Part shown: positions 1 to 5,932 of the stretch, in pieces | How positions within the stretch are numbered: the first letter of the stretch is position 1 | Layout: every line of letters begins with the position of its first letter | From: JBEKZQ01 sp049509675 | GTDB taxonomy: Bacteria; Planctomycetota; Planctomycetia; Pirellulales; Thermoguttaceae | NCBI GenBank assembly: GCA_049509675.1 | Contig: JBEKZQ010000392.1 | Coordinates: 1-6,042 of the forward strand | Direction of reading: 5' to 3' | DNA length: 6,042 nucleotides | Translations under genes and position numbers: made by a program | The notes under the pieces: generated by a model | The model's database searches: none | The model's input: only the letters and a program-made list of their open reading frames with translations | What the model was told of the DNA's origin: nothing

Positions 1-2295
1 GCCTTCCAGCACATAGGAGGAGACGTTGCCGAGCATGGCGGTTTGCAGCGTGCCGCCGATGGACTTGGCCGTCAGGCCGACCCGCGCCGCGTCCGTCTCG
101 CGCACGCGGAAGCGCAGCGACGGCCCGGCCTCGACCAGGCCGTTGTTCACGTCCACGATGCCCGGAATGGTACGGATCGCCTTTGCCACCTCCTCGGCCT
201 TGTCCTTGAGCAATTGCGTGTCGGTCGAGTAGATGCGGATCTCGACCGGGTGCGGCGACCAGGTGAGGTCGCCGATCAGATCGCTCAACACGCCGGGGAA
301 TTCGATGTGCAGGCCCGGCTCGGCGTCGTGGATCGCGTCGCGCAGCTCGTCCACCACTTCCTCGGTGGAGCGGCTGCGATTGGTCCGCAGTTTCACCAGC
401 AGGTCGCCCGTGTTCGGCTCGGAGATCTCCAGTCCGAGCGCCGCGCCCGTGCGGCGGGAAAAACTCTCCACTTCCGGCGTTTCCCGCAGGATCTGCTCCA
501 CGTGCTGCAACATGCGGTCGGTCTCGGAAAGGCTCGTGCCGGGACGGGAGAAATAGTCCAGCACGAACGCGCCTTCTTCCAGCTTGGGAAGAAAATCGAT
601 GTCGAGTTGCTGGTAGACCAGCACCCCCGCGACGACTATCAGCAACATGCAGCCGGTGGAAAGGACGATGTGCCGCAGGGCCCAGCGGACGGTCACCTCG
701 TACAAGCGGATGATCCGCGCCAGGAGCGGTCCGGCCTGGTGCATTTCATCCTCGGCGTGCGCCGGCCGGCGGCGGATCACCAGCGCGGCCAGCGTGGGCG
801 TCCAGGTGACGGCCAACAGCAGCGAGGTCAACAGCGCCAGCACCATGGTCATCGCCAGGGCCCGGAAGAAGACGCCGGGCACGCCGTCCAAGAAGGCCAG
901 GGGCACGAACACCACGACCGGCGTGAGCGTGCTGCCCACCAGCGGCGCGCCGACCTCGTGGATCGCCCGGGCCACGGCCTCGCGCAGGGCGAAACCGGCG
1001 CGGGCCTTGGCGTGGATCGCCTCCACCACGACAATCGCATCGTCGATCACCAGGCCGATGGCGGCGGCGATCCCGCCCAGGGTCATGAGGTTGAAGCTCA
1101 TCCCCAGCAGCCTCATTCCCAGCAGGGTCACCAGCACGGTGACCGGCACCACGGCCGCCGCCACAAGCGTGGTCGATAAGCTGCGGAGAAAGGCGTACAG
1201 GACCAGCATCGACAGAACCAGGCCGATCAAGATGCTCTCCCAAACGCTGCGCACGCCTTGCCGCACGAAGAGCGATTGGTCGTAGAAGAACGACAACCGC
1301 AGGTCGGAAGGGAGATCGGCCTTGATGCGGCGCAATTCGGCTTCCAAGGCGTCGGCGATCGCCGTGGTATTGCCGCCCGGCTGGCTGTAGACGTTCAGCA
1401 GCACGGCCTGCGCGCCGTCGGCGGTGACGATCGTAAAACGCGGCGCCGCGCCGCGGCGGACCGTGGCCACGTCGCCGATGGTGATCGGCGAGGGGTCGGA
1501 CCAGGAGATCACGATCTTCTCGATGTCGCGCGCCCCGCGCACGCGGTTGTCGACGATCGTCAAGTAAAGCTGGTGGTTCTCTTCGTGCATCCCGGCCGGC
1601 GTAAAGAGGTTGGTGTCGGCCAGCGCCTGGCTCACTTGCTCCAGCGTCAGACGATGGGCCTCCAGCCGGGCCGGATCGACCACGACGTGGTACTCGGGCT
1701 GGCGGCCTCCCACCAGGTTCACCCGCGCCACGTCCGGAATGCGCAGAAAACGCGGGTTGATCTCGTATCGCGCCAATTCCCACAGATCGGTAATGTTGCG
1801 GGTCTTGCTGGTCAGGCTCACGCCCAGGATGGGAAAGGCCGAAAACGTGAGCCGGTGTACGGCGATGTCGGTCGTGGCAGGCAGATCGCTGCGGATCTGC
1901 GAAAGCCGCCCCAGCACGTACTGCTCGGCCTGGACCATGTCGGTCGACCAATCGAAAAAGACGTTCACCTCCGCCGAACCGCGCCCCGTTGCCGAGCGAA
2001 TGTTCGTGGTGCCGGGAATGTTCTTCATCGCCTCTTCGACGGGCCGGGTGATGGTGGCCATCATGTCGTCGGCCGGCATCACGCCGTTGTCGATGAGGAT
2101 GACCACGCGGGGGAAATTGGTCTGCGGAAAGACGGCGGCCGGCATGTGGAAGGCCGAGTAAGTCCCGGCCAGGCACAGAACAACGGTCAAGAAGACGATC
2201 GCCGTGCGATGGCGCAACGCAAGCACACCCAGGCCCCGAAGAGGGGGTGATCCCTGGGCCGCGTTCGCCTCAGCAGGGTGGTCTGACAATGCCAT
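1..2295 (-). CDS. RND-family efflux permease, N-terminal 765 residues (C-terminus off the left edge)
   Basis: Inner-membrane proton-driven pump of a tripartite exporter. I translated this frame by hand; it stays open to base 1. ATG at 2295 is the only possible start: an in-frame TAG lies at 2355-2353, and no ATG, GTG or TTG lies between. No Shine-Dalgarno is visible. Order of parts: short cytoplasmic N-terminus, TM1 at about residues 31-49, a porter domain with the family-typical 'MPAAVFPQ' entry (51-58), TM2 near 350-368, the TM4 motif GLVIDDAIVVVE (Asp418 and Asp419), TM5-TM6 near 450-500, TM7 near 540-562, then the start of the second porter half. Family members are usually about 1030-1060 residues, so roughly a quarter is missing. 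The Asp-Asp pair matches proton-relay residues of AcrB-type pumps; CusA and CzcA carry Asp-Ala or Asp-Gly there. The second half ('DFLPKLEEGAFV') looks more CzcA-like, so the substrate is undecided. It is divergent from the TolC-like gene, its probable partner. Confidence 0.93.
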   Translation of the reverse strand, partial: MALSDHPAEANAAQGSPPLRGLGVLALRHRTAIVFLTVVLCLAGTYSAFHMPAAVFPQTNFPRVVILIDNGVMPADDMMATITRPVEEAMKNIPGTTNIRSATGRGSAEVNVFFDWSTDMVQAEQYVLGRLSQIRSDLPATTDIAVHRLTFSAFPILGVSLTSKTRNITDLWELARYEINPRFLRIPDVARVNLVGGRQPEYHVVVDPARLEAHRLTLEQVSQALADTNLFTPAGMHEENHQLYLTIVDNRVRGARDIEKIVISWSDPSPITIGDVATVRRGAAPRFTIVTADGAQAVLLNVYSQPGGNTTAIADALEAELRRIKADLPSDLRLSFFYDQSLFVRQGVRSVWESILIGLVLSMLVLYAFLRSLSTTLVAAAVVPVTVLVTLLGMRLLGMSFNLMTLGGIAAAIGLVIDDAIVVVEAIHAKARAGFALREAVARAIHEVGAPLVGSTLTPVVVFVPLAFLDGVPGVFFRALAMTMVLALLTSLLLAVTWTPTLAALVIRRRPAHAEDEMHQAGPLLARIIRLYEVTVRWALRHIVLSTGCMLLIVVAGVLVYQQLDIDFLPKLEEGAFVLDYFSRPGTSLSETDRMLQHVEQILRETPEVESFSRRTGAALGLEISEPNTGDLLVKLRTNRSRSTEEVVDELRDAIHDAEPGLHIEFPGVLSDLIGDLTWSPHPVEIRIYSTDTQLLKDKAEEVAKAIRTIPGIVDVNNGLVEAGPSLRFRVRETDAARVGLTAKSIGGTLQTAMLGNVSSYVLEG

Positions 2296-2407
2296 GCGAA
2301 AAAGCGCGCAACAACCTGGATAGAATACGCTGCTCTTAACGGCGATCGGCCGCTAATTCCTTCCTACCAATATACCTTAGCAGCAAGCCGAGTGGCATTC
2401 TGCGCCG

Positions 2408-2435
2408 ATTTTATCAAAAACACGGCTCTTGTCTG
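2408..2435 (-). promoter_or_regulatory. Candidate promoter for the RND gene in the divergent intergenic region
   Basis: Reading the minus strand, a -35-like CAGACA (2435-2430) is followed after 16 bases by a -10-like TAAAAT (2413-2408). The -10 matches the sigma-70 consensus at 5 of 6 positions and the -35 at 4 of 6. It would give a leader of about 100 bases before the ATG at 2295. The whole divergent spacer, 2296-2451, must also hold the promoter of the plus-strand TolC-like gene, but I found no convincing -35/-10 pair in that direction; TATACC at 2371-2376 is the nearest -10-like string. No clear operator palindrome was found beyond the short CGATCGGCCG-like stretch near 2343-2352. Confidence 0.3.
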
Positions 2436-2451
2436 TTGTAGCAGTCGTACC

Positions 2452-3819
2452 ATGCGCGTCAACCATCCCCTTATCATCGGCCTGTTGCTTTTTATGCTGG
2501 CAGCCCGAGGCGCGGGGGCACAAATGCCGGAGGCTGGGACGGCGGCCCCCATACCGCCCGCGGTCGCGGCGTCGGGCGCCGGCATCGAACCGGCGGCCAT
2601 ACCGCTGGACCTGCGGACATCGCTGGAGTGGACGCTGGCACGGAATCCAGACCTGATCGCCCAGCGGCAGAACCTCGAGGTTTCGGAGGCCGCCCTGGAG
2701 CTCGCCCGGCACTTCCCCACCAGCCTGAACCCGACCGTCACGGTCGACGTTCGGCCGTGGGTCTTTGGTCCCCCGCCTGGCGGCGGCCTCGATCACCCGA
2801 TCCCGCTGGTCAACGTGACTTGGGCCCAACCGATCGAGTTGGGACATCGCACCGGGATTCGCACGGCGATTGCGCAAGCGGCCTACACGCAAACCCGCTG
2901 GACCATCCTGCAGGCTGAATTGACCACCTTGGTGGAGACCTATCGGGACCACCAAACGGCGCTGTACCGCCGCGCCAAACTGGAAGTGGCCAGACAGCTC
3001 TACGAGCACAACGAACGGCTGCTGGAAAGCCTGGGCCGGCAGGTGGAAGCCAATCGGGCTCCGGTCGCCGACCTGGTGCTGGCCGGGGTAGAGAGCCAGG
3101 CCACGCGTCAGGTGTGGGAATCGGCCCGGCAGGAATACCAGGTTGCCCTGGCCGATTTGCGGCGGCAGATGGGAATTCCCGAGTACGCGACATCGGTCGA
3201 ACCCAGCGGCCAGTTGCTGATCCCGCACCTGGAGCCCAATCAAGAGGAGGCCCAACTGCTCCGCATTGCCTTGGAAAGTCATCCCCAGGTCCACGCCGCC
3301 GAGGCCCAGGCCGCCTGTTCCCAAGCCGCCCTGGAGCTGGCCCAGGCCGATCGCATTCCCATCTCCTCGATCGGACCGGTCTACGAGCGGAACGAAGCGG
3401 CCGACACTTTTTACGGCGTCGTCTGGAGCACGCCGGTGCCCCTGCTGAACGCTGGTGGCCCCCTGGTCCGCCAGCGGGAGTCGGAGCATCATCGCGACTG
3501 TACGGCACTGGCCCAGCTCCGCGACAAGGTCACGGCCCAGGTAAAAGCCACCTTGGTGAAGTGGCAGCAGATCCAGCGCGCGGTGGAGCGGACAGAAGGG
3601 GGGATCGAGGCCATTCGCGGCCAGGCCGCCCGCATGGAACGCCTGTATGCGGCCGGGCAGACGGACGTTGTGAAACTGCTGCAAGTGCGCGATCGCCTGA
3701 TCGAGGCCGAAAACGCCCGGCTGGACGTGCTTTGGCAGGCCACGCAGGCTTATGCCGAGTTGCTCAACTCCGTGGGGAGCACCACGCTGCTAGGCTCGCT
3801 GGCGCCAAAACAACCGTAA
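2452..3819 (+). CDS. TolC/CzcC-type outer-membrane efflux protein
   Basis: Outer-membrane channel of a tripartite efflux system, 455 residues, about the usual length for the family. The chosen ATG begins a good Sec signal peptide: MRVNHP, a hydrophobic run LIIGLLLFML, then AARGAGA before Gln24, a signal peptidase I site. There is no lipobox cysteine, so it should not be a lipoprotein. A GTG at 2392 would add 20 residues in front of the signal peptide and is less likely. Two OEP-type repeats are visible: the first begins near residue 54 (LRTSLEWTLARNPDLIAQRQNL) and has long helical, Ala/Glu/Gln-rich stretches; the second starts near 265 (LLRIALESHPQVHAAEAQA), with the strand-turn signature 'STPVPLLNAGGPLV' at 326-339, like 'SVPLPLF(N/D)' in CzcC relatives, and ends with long coiled helices. 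It is divergent from the RND permease and probably works with it. The adaptor protein is not seen here. Confidence 0.9.
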   Translation: MRVNHPLIIGLLLFMLAARGAGAQMPEAGTAAPIPPAVAASGAGIEPAAIPLDLRTSLEWTLARNPDLIAQRQNLEVSEAALELARHFPTSLNPTVTVDVRPWVFGPPPGGGLDHPIPLVNVTWAQPIELGHRTGIRTAIAQAAYTQTRWTILQAELTTLVETYRDHQTALYRRAKLEVARQLYEHNERLLESLGRQVEANRAPVADLVLAGVESQATRQVWESARQEYQVALADLRRQMGIPEYATSVEPSGQLLIPHLEPNQEEAQLLRIALESHPQVHAAEAQAACSQAALELAQADRIPISSIGPVYERNEAADTFYGVVWSTPVPLLNAGGPLVRQRESEHHRDCTALAQLRDKVTAQVKATLVKWQQIQRAVERTEGGIEAIRGQAARMERLYAAGQTDVVKLLQVRDRLIEAENARLDVLWQATQAYAELLNSVGSTTLLGSLAPKQP

Positions 3820-3829
3820 AAAACGGTTG
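3811..3829 (+). terminator. Weak stem-loop over the stop codon of the TolC-like gene
   Basis: CAACCGT (3811-3817) and ACGGTTG (3823-3829) form a perfect 7-bp stem with an AAAAA loop; the TAA stop lies at the start of the loop. The bases after it (ATTCTGCTCT) are only moderately T-rich, so this may be a weak intrinsic terminator or simply an mRNA 3' stabiliser. Confidence 0.35.
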
Positions 3830-3877
3830 ATTCTGCTCTCTAGTAATATCTTCCCTGGCGCGTTATGATACCTTTGT

Positions 3878-4004
3878 AGGAGTCCGGAAGTTCCTTGGCA
3901 GCGGGGCGAGATCCCGTTGTGCCGTATCGTGACTCCTCGGATCGGGTGTTCTCACCAACACCTCTTCCCGGAAACCAGCGCTATTCGGGTGCTCGCAGAG
4001 CACC
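3878..4004 (+). ncRNA. Candidate structured RNA of unknown family in a gene-free stretch
   Basis: No gene is seen in 3820-4143. Within it, three structures follow each other. First, AGGAGTC (3878-3884) pairs with GACTCCT (3931-3937) and encloses GGCA/TGCC (3897-3900 with 3920-3923) and CGGG/CCCG (3902-3905 with 3913-3916, 7-base loop). Second, GGTGTT (3945-3950) pairs with AACACC (3957-3962). Third, GGTGCTC (3988-3994) pairs with GAGCACC (3998-4004) across a 3-base loop and could act as a terminator, although the following TTACAACTCTTG is only partly T-rich. A -10-like TATGAT lies at 3864-3869, with no good -35. The strand is a guess from the neighbours; perfect DNA stems fold on both strands. 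It does not match tRNA, 4.5S RNA or another RNA I recognise. It could instead be an attenuating leader of the kinase gene or chance folding in GC-rich DNA. Confidence 0.25.
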
Positions 4005-4013
4005 TTACAACTC

Positions 4014-4041
4014 TTGTTGGAATCGGTTGATGCGTTATACT
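4014..4041 (+). promoter_or_regulatory. Sigma-70-like promoter for the kinase gene
   Basis: TTGTTG (4014-4019) and TATACT (4036-4041) are separated by 16 bases. The -35 matches TTGACA at 4 of 6 positions and the -10 matches TATAAT at 5 of 6. Transcription would begin near 4047-4049, giving a leader of about 95 bases before the kinase ATG. It stands out in an AT-richer patch between two stem-loops. Confidence 0.45.
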
Positions 4042-4046
4042 TTGCG

Positions 4047-4103
4047 CGGTTTGAAATGATCCCAACCGCAGCAGTAGGGAACGGACCGTATCATTACAAA
4101 CCG
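4047..4103. repeat. 14-base inverted repeat (13/14) at the probable start of the kinase transcript
   Basis: CGGTTTGAAATGAT (4047-4060) is the reverse complement of ATCATTACAAACCG (4090-4103) except for one A/A mismatch. The 29 bases between can form a smaller CCC/GGG stem (4061-4063 with 4077-4079). A competing stem is GAACGG (4079-4084) with CCGTTC (4101-4106), which would disrupt the long stem. The left arm begins about 6 bases after the -10 box, so it could be a 5' hairpin of the mRNA, a leader with alternative folds, or a split operator. A short mobile-element remnant is another possibility. Confidence 0.6.
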
Positions 4104-4143
4104 TTCACACTAAAGCAGGTCGGTCGCCGGGGTCGGCACGGGC

Positions 4144-5886
4144 ATGACCAAGCCGAAAATTGATACTTTCCTGGATCTAGTGCGACGAAGCGGGTTGATC
4201 GAACAGAATCAACTCGACTGTCTCCTTGTCGAATTGCAGCCGCGCCTGGGCAAGGATCCCCTGGCGGATACCGACCTGGTCGCCGCCCGGCTTGTCCAGT
4301 CCGGGCTGATCACGCGGTGGCAATGCGATAAACTTCTGGAAGGACGTCACAAGGGGTTCTTCCTCAAGAAGTACAAGCTGCTGGGTTTGCTGGGCACGGG
4401 CGGGATGAGCAGCGTATACCTGGCCGAGCACGTGTTGATGCAGCGGCGCGTGGCCATCAAGATCCTGCCCAAGCACCGGGTCGACGACACGTCGTACCTG
4501 GCCCGATTCCATCTTGAGGCGCAGGCCGCGGCCGCCCTGGACCATCGCAACATCGTGCGCGCCTACGACGTCGACAACGAGGACAATCTGCACTACCTCG
4601 TCATGGAATACGTTGAGGGCCGCGACTTGCAACAGATGGTCAAGAAGGACGGCCCAATGGATTATCCGGCCGCCGCCGAATACATCCGCCAGGCGGCCGA
4701 GGGGCTGGCCCACGCACATCAGGCAGGCCTGATCCACCGCGACATCAAGCCTGCCAACCTGCTGGTCGATACGCAGAACGTCGTCAAGGTGCTCGATCTG
4801 GGTCTGGCGCGGTTTGCCGGTGAGGATCTTGCGTCGCTCACCGTGGCCTACGATGAGAACGTGCTGGGCACGGCCGACTACCTGCCGCCGGAACAGGCCC
4901 TGGACAGTCACGGGGTCGATGCGCGGGCCGACATCTATAGTCTCGGATGTTCGTTGTATTTCCTGCTCACCGGACACCCGCCGTTTCCCGAAGGCACGCT
5001 GCCGCAGCGGCTCATGGCGCATCAGAAGCAGACCCCGCCCAGCATCCTTACCGAGCGGTCCGACGCCCCGGAGGACCTGGTGGCCATCTGCGAGAAGATG
5101 ATGGCCAAGAAGCCGGACGATCGCTTCCAGTCGGCCCAGGAAGTGGCCTTCGCGCTGGGCCGGTGGCTGGTCGAGCATGGGCACGGTTCGCACCCGGGCG
5201 GCAGCGGAGGCGGCGGATCGTCGCACACGATGGTGCCGGTTGGTCCGGGATCTCAGCAGGCGGAGGGCGATTCGGTCATGGACGATATCGCCCGGGTGGT
5301 GGAAGAGTCGCGTCAGGCTTCGCGCCGCGATTCGGCGATCAAAGGCAGCCCCCCTCCCCTGCCCTCCCCTGCCGCGCCCGCCGACCCCATGTTGGATACG
5401 TCGACCAATCTCAACAAAGACACCCACCCCGGCAAGGGAAGCAACAGGGGGAAGCCTCCCGATGCCAACCGGGAGTTGCCCAGAGCGCAACCGCTGGCCA
5501 ACGCCGGTGGCAGCAAGGCCGCCGAAGCACTGGCGAAGCCAGTGGCGCCCGGCGGCAAGCCCACGGGCAACGCCCACTCGCCCAAAGCACCGGCAAAGCC
5601 AGTGGCACCCAACTCGCCTAAAGCACTGGCAAAGCCAGTGGCACACAATGCGGCCAAAGCACCGGCAAAGCCAGTGGCACCCAATTCAGGCGGCGATTTC
5701 GTGTTGGCCCTCGATGAATTGGTCGGCGAGCGGCCGCGCACCACCGTCCCGGTGCCCGGCGAACGGATCGGAGGGCACCGGTCCCACGCGGTGAAGGCGC
5801 CCAAGTGGATGTGGCTGGCCATCGGCGCCGGCTTCTTCGTGGGCCTGGTGATCCTGATCGTCGCGATCCTGCTGTCGATGCGCTGA
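4144..5886 (+). CDS. Tail-anchored Hanks-type Ser/Thr protein kinase
   Basis: Phosphorylates Ser/Thr of unknown protein targets at the cytoplasmic face of the inner membrane. 580 residues. ATG 4144 is the only start after an in-frame TAA at 4111. Residues 1-75 form a helical N-terminal region ('SGLIEQNQLDCLL', 'SGLITRWQCDKLLEG') familiar in planctomycete kinases. The catalytic domain, about 77-342, appears complete: glycine loop LLGTGGMSSVYLAEH (82-96), Lys106 in VAIK, Glu125 in helix C, HRDIKPAN (198-205, catalytic Asp200), DLG (218-220, in place of DFG), PPE (248-250, in place of APE), and Asp263 in DARADIYSLG. The linker, about 345-550, is low-complexity: Gly-rich first, then Ser/Pro, then Ala/Lys/Pro repeats. 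One membrane helix spans about 555-579 and the protein ends one residue later, so there is no periplasmic sensor domain. Probably active, since key residues are present. Its 95-base leader holds a strong inverted repeat. No functional tie to the efflux genes is visible. Confidence 0.95.
   Translation: MTKPKIDTFLDLVRRSGLIEQNQLDCLLVELQPRLGKDPLADTDLVAARLVQSGLITRWQCDKLLEGRHKGFFLKKYKLLGLLGTGGMSSVYLAEHVLMQRRVAIKILPKHRVDDTSYLARFHLEAQAAAALDHRNIVRAYDVDNEDNLHYLVMEYVEGRDLQQMVKKDGPMDYPAAAEYIRQAAEGLAHAHQAGLIHRDIKPANLLVDTQNVVKVLDLGLARFAGEDLASLTVAYDENVLGTADYLPPEQALDSHGVDARADIYSLGCSLYFLLTGHPPFPEGTLPQRLMAHQKQTPPSILTERSDAPEDLVAICEKMMAKKPDDRFQSAQEVAFALGRWLVEHGHGSHPGGSGGGGSSHTMVPVGPGSQQAEGDSVMDDIARVVEESRQASRRDSAIKGSPPPLPSPAAPADPMLDTSTNLNKDTHPGKGSNRGKPPDANRELPRAQPLANAGGSKAAEALAKPVAPGGKPTGNAHSPKAPAKPVAPNSPKALAKPVAHNAAKAPAKPVAPNSGGDFVLALDELVGERPRTTVPVPGERIGGHRSHAVKAPKWMWLAIGAGFFVGLVILIVAILLSMR
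5524..5691 (+). repeat. 36-base tandem repeat with palindromic core inside the kinase linker
   Basis: Three adjacent 36-base units (5584-5619, 5620-5655, 5656-5691) encode KAPAKPVAPNSP, KALAKPVAHNAA and KAPAKPVAPNSG, residues 481-516. A fourth, diverged copy of the core (EALAKPVAP) lies at 5524-5550, one spacer upstream. The first 27 bases of the first and third tandem units are identical. Each core contains a hairpin: CACTGGC-GAA-GCCAGTG at 5528-5544 and CACTGGC-AAA-GCCAGTG at 5624-5640 are perfect 7-bp stems, while 5588-5604 and 5660-5676 have one mismatch (CACCGGC). The identity at the DNA level points to recent duplication and possible copy-number variation. Confidence 0.9.
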
Positions 5887-5901
5887 GCACGGATCGAGAT
5901 C

Positions 5902-5922
5902 CCCTCTCCCTCCGGGAGAGGG
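5902..5922 (+). terminator. Perfect 9-bp hairpin downstream of the kinase gene
   Basis: CCCTCTCCC (5902-5910), loop TCC, GGGAGAGGG (5914-5922). It lies 15 bases after the kinase stop codon and could end that transcript, but only TT follows, not a T-run. The string is also of the kind that recurs as a dispersed intergenic repeat (CCCTCTCCC-n-GGGAGAGGG) in many GC-rich bacteria, so it may be a REP-like element that also serves as a terminator or an mRNA end protector. Confidence 0.6.
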
Positions 5923-5932
5923 TTAGCCCAAG

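Noticed and set aside
746..2176. Long minus-strand frame (476 codons) inside the permease region
   Set aside because: Its translation is Arg/Gly/Ala/His-rich with no family signal. The adjacent minus-strand frame, open from 2295 to base 1, gives a clear RND permease, so this is a shadow frame of GC-rich DNA.
43..2250. Plus-strand frames of 378 and 330 codons opposite the permease
   Set aside because: Both are His/Gln/Arg/Asp-rich antisense shadows of the RND gene, without domains or plausible starts.
2392..2451. GTG start at 2392 for the TolC-like protein
   Set aside because: It would place 20 polar, Cys-containing residues before an excellent signal peptide that begins at ATG 2452.
2377..3684. 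Minus-strand frame of 435 codons opposite the TolC-like gene
   Set aside because: The plus strand encodes a signal peptide and two OEP repeats; the antisense product has no recognisable motif.
3688..3695. GCGATCGC (HIP1-type octamer)
   Set aside because: A single copy in coding GC-rich DNA is expected by chance, and there is no cyanobacterial context.
4177..5646. Minus-strand frame of 489 codons opposite the kinase gene
   Set aside because: Antisense shadow of the kinase, which has all its catalytic motifs on the plus strand.
5524..5691. CRISPR-like array
   Set aside because: The units are contiguous and in frame, with no unique spacers of constant length, and lie inside a coding sequence. 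They are a tandem minisatellite.
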